A stretch of DNA of 64,000 bases from Lepas anatifera (GCA_034440635.1 JAOTON010000399.1:124501-188500), one strand, 5' to 3'; numbered from the stretch's first letter, positions 22,315-32,582 are shown. The notes: generated by a model from the sequence alone, not told the origin. Translations and numbers: made by a program.

Positions 22315-23745
22315 CCTTTCAGATGAAGAGCTCGGCTTGGTACCAGGCCTCTGCCAATTTGTCATTCCTGAAAGCTGGCTGGTATTCGAGTGCCTGAATT
22401 TGAAATATTCTGACATGAAATTGCCCCGTTGAGAAGCTGGAAACTAGTATAGCTTCCCCTGTTTCAAGGTATTCCAGAACTTACTGTCGTGAACAATCCC
22501 ACAGAACGTGGTGTGAAGCTGGTGGAAGATTTTGTGAGCCATCCAAAGGAAAAATATGCACCAGGGTCTTCTTCTAGCAGTATCGAGCTCTTAACACGCG
22601 CATTGACGGGGGTCTGAGCCACCTTCGCTTTGACGAGGAGGGCGGGTACCGCCCCCCCTAAGATCTCGAGAACCACGGTAGGTAGCGAAAAATGATAAAC
22701 GGCGTTGGGTAGCTCATCCACTTCTCCATCCAAAATATTTGAACCATTTTTTCAAGTTACATTTGAGGTCACGAGAGGTCAAAACATCCCGTCGTAGGGA
22801 TAACATATAAATTAAGTTTTTCGGTCATTAAATCTGAACAAGTAAAGATAAAGCAAAACGACTTAAACCATATGAATCCTCGCAGCAAGCCAAATTGAAT
22901 GATATATAACTTGACCTTGCTAGGTCAAATCAAGGATTTGACCTGACCTGAGGTCAGGTCAGAGTCAAATTATATAAAATGCATATCAATAGAACTGGAA
23001 AGCCAAGGAGAGTCTAATGCAGCTAAAATAAACGCTCTATCACCATCGGTTACTGAGTTATTCAGTAAAAACCATTTTCCTATGTATTTCCCATGGAGAG
23101 GTCATGCCTCGTACCAGACCCTGGGTCATCGATATCAAAAATACCGGAACATATTTTAGAGAACTCGGTGGGCCCATTATGTGATATGAGTTCAACCAGA
23201 TAAGTTCACCCTGCTTTGACTTATGCTATCTTAAACTTTTTTGAGGTCACGTCACTTGACCTGTACTGGTGACCTGACCTGAGATGACCTAACCTTAAAA
23301 TTTTCACAAAAGTTGTAAAAATGATGAGAGAAAAGGGATGCCAGGTTCTGTTCTGTCGGGATGTAGAGTACTAGGGTGCTGAACCATTTAATTTCAGGTT
23401 TTTGTGGAATAACATGTATTTGTATTGTGCTGCAAATACATCTGACAAGTAAATGCCTGCATGTTAAATCCCATTTACCGCTCCTATACGCACGCACATG
23501 CCACGCTGTCTTTACTGGTAGGTTATGCACCCCTTTCATGCCAATTTAACAGGGGGAGACTGCAACGCCGGGTGGCCTATCGCGCCTGAAACATGAAATA
23601 TTTAAACGGTTTGAGGCGATCTTTCCCGTTGTCGTAGATGCTTGGAATGTGGCTCATTGAAATCATAATTGAATATATAATGGCAAAAGTGGGATCGAGT
23701 CTGAACAGCAAAAATATGTTTTTTACGACCCTAATGGGTCAGACA
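22315..23745 (+). repeat. Right arm of large inverted duplication inside hAT, interrupted
   Basis: Mirror of 20570-21335. It is split at 22591 by a TTAA element and resumes near 23336. About 75 bp present in the left arm is missing at the junction. The plus strand encodes the counterpart peptide VVNNPTERGVKLVEDFV near 22480-22530 with different substitutions, showing that the two arms have diverged since the duplication. Confidence 0.75.
22591..23335. mobile_element. TTAA element inserted in the inverted-repeat arm
   Basis: It starts with TTAACACGCGCATTGACGGG at 22591. It contains the clearest AGGTCA dyad of the window at 22939-22961 and a second cluster at 23244-23292. It ends near 23335, where arm sequence resumes; the right terminal repeat is absent, so it is truncated or accompanied by a small deletion of the host arm. 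Confidence 0.7.
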
Positions 23746-23940
23746 TGCCCGCAAACCCACATAAAAAATCAAAGATACAACGATCAAGTAAAGCTTGGAC
23801 GGCCCGCAAATAAAAATTTCGCTGAGCTAACAGTGTTCAACATCAAAAAACACATCAGATAGGCTGATGGCATAATTCCTTTTCGAGAAAAATCGAAACC
23901 AACCACCCTACTGCCCAGGGCCCAGCAGCTGGTTCGCTCA

Positions 23941-24260
23941 CTACACCACCCAATCGCGGTTGGAGCGGAGCAGCAACATTGCCTCCAATATGTCAGCTCT
24001 TAGTCTGGACCTGAGATCAGTAAGCAGTAGCCTCATCGCAGAGAACAACCTCTTCACGGACACCTGAGTAACTGGTAGCGCGGTCATTACCAGGCTAGCC
24101 CGTTGGATGATGGCTGGATATCTATCTAGATGTTCCATACGGTCGCCCCCTTTAGGCGACCCAGGTTTTTGAAGTCGGCTAGTGCCGCATCGAGTGACGA
24201 GGATGCTGTTTTCTGCGCCTTTTGCCCTCGGTTCTCGACAGACCTAGTATAAACTACTTC
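23941..24260 (-). pseudogene. hAT transposase C-terminal dimerisation domain
   Basis: A 65-codon minus frame (23941-24138) carries RYPAI near its start, then SVKRLFSAM and LTDLRSRL, then LLLRSN before a TAG stop. This matches the hAT C-terminal domain, which mediates transposase multimerisation. The frame immediately upstream (24140-24260, with SSLDAALADF) is offset, so a frameshift or small indel separates them. The rest of the transposase (BED zinc finger and DDE catalytic core) was not found, so the gene is a remnant. Its position inside intact hAT ends supports the assignment. Confidence 0.8.
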
Positions 24261-24269
24261 TCCGAGTAC

Positions 24270-24600
24270 ATGATAGCTCTCCTGTGGGGGGGGGGGGGTG
24301 GGAGCAAATATTTTATTGCTCGACAGACCTAGTGTAAACACCTTTCTAAAAAAATTATTCGGCCTTTGGGGGGCCAAAAGATAGTCTGCCCCCCTTCCAG
24401 GGCTTTGGAGGGGACCATGGCCGAAATGGCCTTCCCCCTGCGTCTGCCAACAGGAACGGATGCAGGCCGACTGTATGGGGTAAATCGTGAAAAACATATG
24501 TTTTTTTAAGAAAATCGGAAAAATCGCCAAAAATTGGGCGTTTGGGCGCAAATGCCTTTTTGCCCTCCCCCTTATGGATCCGCCAGTGTCCGCCAATGTT
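24270..24600. mobile_element. Poly-G/poly-C-rich insertion with one GGCGGATCC end
   Basis: The right edge contains GGATCCGCCAGTGTCCGCCA, an inverted CACTGGCGGATCC-like end. The interior has long G and C runs (for example at 24286-24298) and a word (GACAGACCTAGT) repeated at about 24239 and 24333. It is probably another member of the CAGTGGCGGATC MITE group. Its left end is not clear. Confidence 0.45.
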
Positions 24601-25007
24601 TTCATTTGCTGCTAATTTCTGCCCATGCTAAATAGCCGGAGCGCATCCCCTACCCGAGAGTGAGAACGTCAACGGAATACCTTAGTTGCAATATTTCACG
24701 AATATCGATATATATAACATATTGAGAAATGTAATATTTCAGGTGAATCAATGTGTTTCCATGCGGCATCTCACGAGGTAAGGTATGACCATTTCACGTT
24801 TGATTTTTGGTAATTTTAGAGCTCTTTGGGAGCCGGAGCCGGACCCTTTCTGACGGCTCCGGCTCCGGCTCCGATCAAAAGTGTTTCGGCGGCTCCGGCT
24901 CCGGGCAGAATGGTCGGCTCCGACCGGCTCCGGCTCCGGCTCCGCATCCCTGGTTTTAACACCCCCCACCATGGCGAATGTAGCTCGGAGGCCCACCGGG
25001 GTGGGTG

Positions 25008-25524
25008 TTAACACCCGCCCCGGTGGGTCTCCGAGCCACCTCCGCCCAGCGTGGGTTTAAACAACGCCTTGTGTGAGATAAACCTTCAGATGTAGTGCAA
25101 AGAAAGTAGGCGTTTCACATTTTGGGGAAATAAATGGATCCCTGAAGTAAGGAAATCTTAAAAACACCCCTCGATATCGGCTCCTATGCGAGAGAGCGAA
25201 CAAACGTGAACGCTGGCAGATAGCTCATAAGAATTATTGAAGAAACTGTATCTGTCACTTTTTAACTCAGGTCAATATTGAGGACATTGAAAGTAAAAGA
25301 AGCTTACAGGTTAAAGAAGAGGCCCTCTCTCTCTCTCTCTCGCTCTCTCTCGAGAGAAGAGAGAGCTCTCTTGCGAGAGAGCGAACAAACGTGAACGCTG
25401 GCAGATAGTTCATAAGAATTAATGAAGAAACTGTATATGTCACTTTGTCACTCAGGTCAATATTGAGGATATTTGAACTAAAAAGAAGCTTACAGGTTAA
25501 AGAAGAGGCTCTCTCTCGCTCTCG

Positions 25525-25595
<71 letters not shown>

Positions 25596-26095
25596 CCACA
25601 CATAATGGGCCCAAAGAGTGCTACAACATAATTATATCCCGGGATTTTTCATATCGATGACCTAAGGCCAAGTACGAACCATGACCTCTCCGTTGGAAAT
25701 ACATAGGAAATACAGAAATTGAGCTGTATTTGTGTAGATTCATCTGAGTATACCTTCGTATTCTCCAAATCGTAGTATCCGGGCCCATTTCCAGGATCAT
25801 GTTGCATTATTTAACCTGTGACTTCTGAGAGGTCATCTGGGGCTATTTAAGCAGTTTTCATACTTGGTCAATAACTTTGCATGAAATGAGGATACAGTTT
25901 TTATCTTGATATCATTGCGTTGAGATTGCTATTGCCAGTCGGTTGGTATGCATATTGACTATGCTAGATTAAAAAGTGTCCTTGACCCAGGGCATTTTTT
26001 AAGGAAAAGTCAGTGGGGGGCATTTCGTGTGCTGGCCATTGTAGTGCCTTTAGAGGATCAATACCCCATTTTGAAGGGGGTTTAACAAATTTTGG
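25008..26095 (+). mobile_element. TTAA element with internal duplication and (CT)n expansion
   Basis: It starts at TTAA 25008-25011. The sequence on both sides is mirror-like (CCGGGGTGGGTG-TTAA-CACCCGCCCCGG), as if two elements share one TTAA. Family landmarks follow, for example GGGATTTTTCATATCGATGA near 25640. It fades out near 26095. No coding frame. Confidence 0.55.
25195..25592 (+). repeat. 184-bp tandem duplication ending in (CT)n tracts
   Basis: CAAACGTGAACGCTGGCAGA occurs at 25201 and 25385, 184 bp apart. Each copy ends with AAGAAGAGGC followed by CT runs (about 25324-25350 and 25508-25592). The long Arg/Glu and Ser/Leu frames are artefacts of the microsatellite. Confidence 0.85.
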
Positions 26096-26848
26096 ACGCG
26101 TTAGTGTTAAGAAATGTTTCTCAATTTTTGTGTTATTCCATGTCTAGAGAATATAGATGCTGCACAGGGCTGCCAGGTTTTTTGGGTGGAAAAGGTCAAA
26201 TCGAATTAGTAAAAAGGGCCAAAAAGGGCAAAAGTTTATTTTTACTAAAATAGCCAAATAAACACCACAAAAGCCAGGTTTGAGGCTAAAACGACCCCCA
26301 GCGCAAGTCATAAACCCACAGAAAAAGCGACTTGGATCAATGTTTAACACGCGCATTGACGGGGGCAGGTAACCGCCCCCCCCATTTAGATATGTTAATG
26401 TCGGTGCGTAGCGCCGCCGTACTTGGCATAACTTTTCCCTGATCATTTTTACAACTTTTGTCAAAATTTTAAGGTTAGGTCATGTCAGGCAGGTTACCAG
26501 TACAGGTCCAGTGACCTGATCTAAAAAAAGTTTAAGATAGCATACGTCAGAACAGGGTCAACTTATCCTATTAAAACTCATATCACATAATGGGCCCACC
26601 GAGTTCTCTAAAATGCGTTCCGGTATTTTTGATATCGATGAACTAAGGTTGGGCACGAGCCATGACCTCTCCATTGGAAATGCATGCGAAAAATAGTTTT
26701 AAGTGAATAACTTAGCAATCGTTAAATATAGAGCGTTTATTTTAATTGCATTAGATTTGCCTTGTCATTGTGGTTCTAGTGATATGCATTTTGCCTAATT
26801 CAACCTTGACTTAACCTCAGGTCAGGTCAAATCCTTGTTTTGACATAG

Positions 26849-27071
26849 TGTTCTGGTCTCATCAGGGAGACACCTGAATTCCGTATGTGCGGTTTATTGC
26901 GGTGGAGGCAGCGGCAGGCCGGAGACACGCACACACACACACCGACCGCCTGACCCGTGAGGCGGGTCAAGACACGGCTCTAGCGTGACGTCACGCGCCA
27001 GCTGGCGTCTGATAGGGAAGCGCCAGACAACCGATGCAGCCAACCTAGTGGCGTCAAATGAAACCCACACA
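26849..27071 (-). repeat. Gypsy 3' LTR
   Basis: A 223-bp LTR with TG...CA ends as read on the plus strand. It contains a perfect CRE-type TGACGTCA at 26986-26993, retained in the other LTR, which suggests a promoter element. The flanking duplication CATAG lies to the left. Confidence 0.93.
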
Positions 27072-27865
27072 CGCCCCTCATGTTCGCAAATGCGGGTTAC
27101 ATGCGAACACAACATATCCCGAACACATACGGCCACGCAAGTCCGTAAACACTTGGATTGCCCGCAGTTTTACATGCACTCGATGAGGTGATCGGGTCCC
27201 CTCCGCGTGCGCTGTGATCGGCGCGGTCCCGTTGTGACGGGCGACGCTGCGTTGCAGGCCGCACGCAGGGAAGTGGCAGGTCCAACCGGTGTCACCAGAG
27301 TGGGGGACGTCAGGGAGGCACTAGATGTCGCTCTGGTGCTAACGTCAGTTGGTGCTGCATCAGGTTTCCTCATAGGACGCATCGGAGGTGTCAGGCACGG
27401 TAGGCTGATGCCGCGCTCTGGTGCCAGAAGGTCGTCCGGAACGGCGTGACCGAAACGCCTACGTAGGTGTCGGCGGTTGCGGCTGAGGACGCGGCCGCTG
27501 GGCATCTTGATGAAATATCGACGATTTCTGCTGAGGTCCACTATTTCGCCGAGACGATCCCAGCGCTTGGTGGCTTGGTCTTGTACGGCGACCCTGGTGC
27601 CGACTTGCAGGACTGGTAGGTCAGTGGCGCGGGAGTTGTAGTGAGCTTCTGTACGCTCCTGGCGACGGGCGGCAGCAGCGTCTGCTGCGTCAGCTGACGT
27701 CTGCCACTCTGCTGCAAAGTTGCGCCTGTGGGCTTGTACGAGGTCCCTCACAGGCCGGCCGTAGAGGATCTCGGCAGGGCTGCGACCACTGGGACCTGGA
27801 GTGTTGCGATGTTGCAGGATACCCTGTACCCAGAGCTCTTGGTCCAGCTGTCTGCTCTTGAGGAT
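27072..27865 (-). pseudogene. Gypsy integrase C-terminal region
   Basis: Minus frame 27170-27751, open upstream to about 27860, carries the segment after the integrase core. First comes GPSGRSPAEILYGRPVRDL, the GPxxRSP-type motif common after Gypsy integrases. Next is a helical Ala/Arg-rich stretch, then VGTRVAVQDQATKRWDRLGE with RNRRYF and RNRRHL. This SH3-like part binds DNA and follows the catalytic core. It is separated from the core by a frameshift near 27860. The tail ends near 27170, roughly 100 bp before the 3' LTR. Confidence 0.8.
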
Positions 27866-28690
27866 TCCAGCAGCGGCGGATGAGCTTTTTGGTGGACTTC
27901 ACTGCTGCCTCAGCTCTTCCGTTTGACTGAGGATATTCTGGCGATGAGGTGCAGTGCCTGACTCCCCATCTTCGCAGGAAGTCCTGGAACTCTTTTGACG
28001 TGAACTGAGATCCGCCGTCCGTCCACACTGTGCTGAAGACGCCAGCCATGCAGAAGAGGTCGCGGACGCTCTGTACAAGCTCTCTGGCGGTTGCATGTCG
28101 TCCCATGTCGGTGACGCACTGCCAACCTGAGCAGTGGTCGACTGAGATGAGAAACTTGTGGCCTCCATAGTCTCCGAAGTCCATAGAAACTTCCTCGAAA
28201 GGCCTGGACGGGGCGGGTCGGTGAAGCAACGTCTCCTGAGGCAGAGACGGCAGGTCTCGTTGGCAGGGTGTGCATCGTCGCACAACGTTTTTGATGTCAT
28301 TGTCGATGCTCGGCCAGTACACGACTTGGCGAGCTCGTTGCTTAGTCTTCTCTTTGCCGAGATGACTGCTGTGCAGCTGCTGAAGGACTTGTTTCCTCAG
28401 CGCGGCTGGTACCACGAGGCGACGCCCGTAAACGATGAGGTCGTCGTCGACGGTAAGGTGCACGTGGACGTTCCAGTATGGTCTCAGCTCAGCAGGTAGG
28501 TCAGCTTTCCGGCTGGGAAAGCTGGAGATGATGGCGTCACGAAGAAGCTGATAGGTGCTGTCCTCTTTTGCGGCTGCACGGACTTTGTCGATGTGCAGAT
28601 CGTCGTCAGCGACGACTGCCAGTATGGATGTTGGAGAGAAGTCCTCCATATCTGGTGAGAGAAGTCCTCCATATCTGGTGAGAGAAGTCC
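27866..28690 (-). pseudogene. Gypsy integrase zinc-binding and catalytic core
   Basis: Minus frame 27690-28796, of which the integrase core occupies this span. An HHCC zinc-binding module is visible (HSSH, then CTPC), followed by the DDE core: the first Asp in SMDFGDYGG, the second in WTDGGSQFTS, and the Glu in SNGRAEAAVK. All three catalytic residues are present. The frame is entered through a 23-bp tandem repeat (28636-28693), which puts integrase out of frame with RNase H. The enzyme would insert element cDNA into host DNA. It is non-functional in this copy because the upstream frame is broken. Confidence 0.85.
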
Positions 28691-28693
28691 TCC
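28636..28693 (-). repeat. 23-bp tandem repeat disrupting pol
   Basis: GAGAAGTCCTCC starts at 28636, 28659 and 28682, spaced 23 bp. The unit is not divisible by three, so its expansion shifts the frame between RNase H and integrase. Confidence 0.9.
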
Positions 28694-29862
28694 TCGTCAT
28701 CCTCCCCCGCGACGGCGACGGGACTCCGAGAGAGGGCGTCGGCAACGACGTGCTGTGCGCCCTTACACCAGTGCGCGGTAAATGCGCCCAGCTCACCCAG
28801 CTTGAACTTCAAGCGCTGCAGGCGAGGGTTCTCCAGCTCGTCCAGCATCTTCGAGTTGAGGATGGGCACGAGAGGCTGGTGATCGATGAACAGGTCAAAG
28901 TGGGCCAGGCCTGAGAGGAACAGGCGGCACTTGAAGAACGCCCACGCAACTGCGGTGAGTTCCAGCTCCACAGCGGCGTAACGGGATACCGTGTCCGTGA
29001 TAAAGCAGGAGCCGGCCTGCTCGAGTCTCCACGTGCCGTCGTCCTGCTTCTGCTCCAGCAGGAATCCGAGGCCGTGAAGGCGACTGGCGTCGGTTGAGAG
29101 GCGTGTTGGCAGACCGGGGTCGTAGAAGGCAAGCGTCTGTACTGAGGACAGTGCCTCCCTTGCCTTCAGGAAGGCCTCCTGAGGAGTCTCGTTCCAGCAG
29201 AACTTGCGTTTGACGCTGAGGAGAGGCCGCAGGGACTACAGGTGACTAGCGACGGCTTCAGAGAAAGGCGCGATCTGGTTCACCAGGCCGAAGAAGTCAC
29301 GCAGACCACTGATGTCTGTCGGTGCAGGGTACTGTCTGATGGCGTCAGTGAGCTTCGGGTCCGGCTTGTACCCGTTCGATGAGACTACGAAGCCGGCGAA
29401 CTGAACTGACGAATGCATAAACTGCACCTTCTTCGGGTTCAAAGAGACACCCTGTCCTTGGCAGCGTTGAAGGAACAGACCGGCCCGGCTCAGGAACTCT
29501 TCCTTCGTCCTGCCTTAGACGATCACAACGTCAACCAGACGCTGAATTCCAGGAAGGCCATGGAAGCACTGGTCCATGCGGCGGTTGTAGTGCTCACTGA
29601 TTGACGACACGCCGTAGGGGGCGCGCTTGTTCATGTAGCGGCCGAAAGGACTGATGAAGGTAGTGAGACGTTGACTCTTGAAGTCCAGGGGGCACTGGTG
29701 ATATCCCTTCAGCGCGTCGAAAACGCCGAAGTACTTGGCTTCCTCCAACACGATGGAGTTGACACACCCCATAGGTGTGTTGGACTGGTACCGCTCGCGT
29801 AAGACGGAGTCGTTCAGTTTCGAGAGGTCCACGCAGAGACGGACGCCTTCTCCGTTTTTTTC
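28694..29862 (-). pseudogene. Gypsy reverse transcriptase and RNase H
   Basis: One minus frame runs from about 29862 to 28606, interrupted by TAA at 29515-29517 and TAG at 29236-29238. The RT part shows VRLCVDLSKLN, FDALKGYHQ, LTTFISPFGRY and, at the active site, LVDV instead of the usual xVDD, so the second catalytic Asp is lost. RNase H follows with STDAS, AVELELTAV, FIDHQPL and VVADALSR, giving the expected D-E-D-D set. The domain copies RNA to DNA and removes the RNA strand. It is inactive from both stops and the active-site change. Confidence 0.85.
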
Positions 29863-31117
29863 GCGTGACCACGATGGGAGCGCACCAGTCAGTAACCTCA
29901 GTGACTGGTGTGATGATGTCATTATCTTCCATCTTCTTCAGCTCTTCAAGGAGAGACTCGCGTAGAGCGAAGGGGATCCGACGAGGTGCGGTGATGGCGT
30001 ACGGGGTGGATTCTGGGCGAATCTGAATCTTAAATTCTTCTCCAGGCATGACCTTGACGACGCCGTCGAACACGTCGGAGAACTCAGAGAAGATGGCATC
30101 TCTCTCTGGGTTCAGTGGTGTTGCTGTAGGCGATGTAACAGCCGGTGTGGGAAGTCCACGTACAGTAGCAGTACTGGCGAAAGCCGTTGCTGAAGGCGCT
30201 GTCGAAGTGCATGTTGAAACGGCTGCTGGCAGTGCTGTAGAAGCGCGCACTGGGCTGGCGGCTGGCGGCGCAGCACGGGTGCGCACTGGGAAATCTTCTG
30301 ATGTCCCGGCGGGAGCGCATGCTGAAGCGCCCGCTGGAGGCATCGTTGGAGGCGCAGTGGGAGCGCGCGAGGAAGCGGTCGCCGCAACGCTGGCGTGCGT
30401 GGTGGAACGTGCCGCTGAGGACTCGGCAGGGGCTGTCACTGCATATGCTGAAGGAGCTGCTGGACGAGTTGTGGCAGAGGTGGTGCCACGTGCTAACGTA
30501 ACAGGCGAAAACCGGTCCGGAGCGTGGCGAACCTCTGCAGGAGTTGCTGAAGCTGACGGCGGGATCTGAGCCGGGTAACCTGTAGGCAGTATGCGGAGGT
30601 CACGAGTCACTCTCCATGATAGAAGAAGACCACTGACTCCCTGTAGAAAGTGGATATCGTCGGCAGCGACGACGTTTCCGTACTTGAACTCTGCTGGTTT
30701 CATGCCGTAAACTCGGATAGTTCTGCCGTCAGCAGCTCTGGGCTTCTCAGTAGAAGTCTTCAGGTTGTCGACGTCGCCACCGATGGCGGTCAGGAAGTCT
30801 GTGCCAGCCACAGTGATGTCGGCGCCGCCGTCTGGGAGGGCTGACACGGTCACAGCTGTACCCTCAATTAGGTCTGTGACACGCAGCTGGATTTTCGGAG
30901 CGCCGTTCCGAGAAGTGGATGCTATGATGGCTGCGGTGTGGGAACCTGCGTAGCTTCCCGCTGTCTTGCCAGAAGCAGGCTGATAGCTGTGCCGGGCTGC
31001 TTGCGTCTTACTACTACGACAGACGTGCTTGAAGTGGCCAAGTTTTCCGCAGCCGTGACAAGGCTTGCCGCGGGCAGGGCAATCGGACGCGGGCGGGTGA
31101 GCTCGGCCGGCCGGGTG
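29860..31117 (-). pseudogene. Gypsy truncated gag, protease and RT N-terminus
   Basis: One minus-strand frame is open from the primer-binding site to about 29860. It starts with a CCHC zinc knuckle (CHGCGKLGHFKHVC, 31019-31060), the nucleocapsid signature. The capsid-coding sequence expected upstream is absent, with only about 60 bp between the primer-binding site and the knuckle. The aspartic protease active site appears as LPDGGADITVAG, followed by a long Ala/Pro/Ser/Thr-rich linker (about 30100-30580). The RT start shows CAPIVVTRKK. A homopolymer A-run near 29860 carries a frameshift. The first methionine in frame is at 30853, but translation would normally begin in gag. Confidence 0.8.
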
Positions 31118-31135
31118 ATCCTGCAGGCTGCGCCA
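31118..31135 (-). other. Gypsy primer-binding site
   Basis: Directly adjacent to the 5' LTR, the minus strand reads TGGCGCAGCCTGCAGG. The TGG start is the complement of a tRNA CCA end, as expected for a minus-strand primer site. Which tRNA it matches is not established. Confidence 0.65.
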
Positions 31136-31362
31136 TGTTCTGGTCTCATCAGGGAGACACCTGAATTCCGTATGTGCGGTTTATTGCGGTGGAGGCAGCG
31201 GCAAGCCGGAGACACGCACACACACACACACACTGACTGCCTGACCCGTGAGGCGGGTCAAGACGCGGCTCTAGCGTGACGTCACGCGCCAGCCGGCGCC
31301 TGATAGGGTGGCGCCGGACAACCGATGCAGCCGACCTAGTGGCGTCAAACGAAACCCACACA
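31136..31362 (-). repeat. Gypsy 5' LTR
   Basis: A 227-bp LTR nearly identical to 26849-27071, with TGTTCTGG and CCCACACA ends. It retains TGACGTCA at 31277-31284. The flanking duplication CATAG is at 31363-31367. Confidence 0.93.
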
Positions 31363-31697
31363 CATAGCTACGCCATATTATATATCATTCGATTCCACTT
31401 GCTGCGAGGATTCATATAGTTCACATTGTTTTGCTCCATCATTGCTTGTTCAGATGTAATGACCGAAAACCTTCATTTCCATGTTATCCCTGTGATGGCA
31501 TGTTTTGACGTCTGGTGACCTTAAATGTGACCTGACAAAAACGGCTCAAATGTTTTCGATAGAGAAGTATATGAGCAGCCCAACGCCGTTTATCGTTTAT
31601 CCCTGTCTAGCGTGGTTCTCGAGATCTTAAGGGGGGGGCGGTTACACCCCCCCGTCGAAGTGAAGGTGGCTCAGACCTCCGTCAATGCGGGTGTTAA

Positions 31698-32582
31698 AAC
31701 AATTGTTGACAGTTTGATATCGACTTGACGCAATGTCTTTACCACACTACCCATCAAATAGGAAGCTAGGGGTGCTACTCCAACCCCGCGTGGCCATCGA
31801 ATGATTATATCCACATAACCAGAAGATTTCTTAGCATCATCAATCACCCCACCCCCCTCCCAATTTTTTACTAACAATTTCCTGATCTCAGTCAAAATGG
31901 GAGTAAACCGGAAATTTGTATAGCCAGCCGCTGCGGAAGGCAACAAGGAGCCCAAATTAGAAAAGTGTTTGGTACTAACGTGGAAAGTTTTCTGTCAGCA
32001 TCAGCTTGAAGTTTGGCTAGCCCACTCACTTTTTTGTCGGTGGCGACCCTTATTTATGCACCACAACAATAAATAACTTCATACCACCACACCAGCAACC
32101 AGTCTTACGCACTTTGACTACACCGTGTCCCTTCTAATCCACGAACGAGCTCTTGGCGCTGACAACTGACTGCGTGTGAAATGAGAGCATCATGCAATGT
32201 CACGGTACTGGCTGGGATGTGGGCTTCCGGTCAGATAGAACAGGATGTTTGATTGGTTGTAGGCCAGCGCTCATCTCTAGTATTGCTATAAGTTGATGCT
32301 GAGGCTGCTTTGTCGGGATTTCCTGTAACTACGCACTTTATTTCGTCTTTGCAGGATGAAGTATACAGCCACAGGTGAACACAATTTTTGAGATTGCCGA
32401 TTCAGGACCAGAAATAGAACAAAGTTATGATTATAGAGTAGTAGTGTGTCTTATTTTCGTTAGGTGAGTCTGCATTCGGCCACTTTTAAGTCATGTCCTG
32501 TCTATTTCACTGGGGGGGGGCAATTTCCGGGGACTGGGGGAATTTCGTCTGACGGGGGCAAATGCCCCCCCCAGTTAACATG
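31698..32582. other. Mixed repeat debris
   Basis: No gene is recognised. Around 31840-31920 a stretch (CCTGATCTCAGTCAAAATGG) resembles 37677-37700, suggesting a shared unnamed repeat. At 32510-32575 poly-G and poly-C runs (GGGGGAATTTCG, GGGGGCAAATGCCCCCC) look like a fragment of a G-rich MITE. Confidence 0.4.

Larger units (their letters stand above)
20178..24952 (-). mobile_element. Complete hAT transposon insertion (4,775 bp), inactive
   Basis: Inverted ends CAGGGATGCGGAGCC at 20178 and GGCTCCGCATCCCTG at 24952 are flanked by the perfect 8-bp duplication GTTTTAAC (20170-20177 and 24953-24960). Near both ends lie runs of GGCTCC hexamers (20210-20345 and 24850-24945). On the minus strand 23941-24260 encodes the hAT C-terminal dimerisation region. 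The remaining interior is taken up by a large inverted duplication, a SINE, a TTAA element and poly-G-rich debris, so the original transposase is largely gone. The TTAA element it landed in continues at 24961-25011. Confidence 0.88.
26849..31362 (-). mobile_element. Ty3/Gypsy LTR retrotransposon, inactive
   Basis: A 4,514-bp element on the minus strand with two LTRs, flanked by the perfect 5-bp duplication CATAG (26844-26848 and 31363-31367). Internal order on the minus strand is primer-binding site, CCHC knuckle, protease, reverse transcriptase, RNase H, integrase, as in Ty3/Gypsy. The capsid part of gag is missing. Pol has frameshifts near 29860, 28640-28690 and 27860, stops at 29515-29517 and 29236-29238, and a substitution in the RT active site. 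The LTRs differ by about a dozen substitutions by eye, so the copy is moderately old. Confidence 0.92.
26344..31697. mobile_element. TTAA element split by a Gypsy retrotransposon
   Basis: TTAA at 26344-26347 (TTAACACGCGCATTGACGGG) and at 31694-31697 (in reverse TTAACACCCGCATTGACGGA) bound the element. After removing 26849-31367 (the Gypsy and one duplication copy) the two halves join into text matching the 22591 copy in reverse orientation. The dyad region with AGGTCAGGTCA is at 26819-26829, just left of the insertion point. The TTAA element is therefore older than the Gypsy insertion. Confidence 0.8.

Noticed and set aside
25267..25660. Arg-Glu and Ser-Leu repeat frames
   Set aside because: They come from (CT)n tracts and a 184-bp duplication and carry no domain.
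29735..30569. Plus-strand Ala/Gly/Val-rich frames opposite the Gypsy element
   Set aside because: They are antisense shadows of the minus-strand protease-RT linker.
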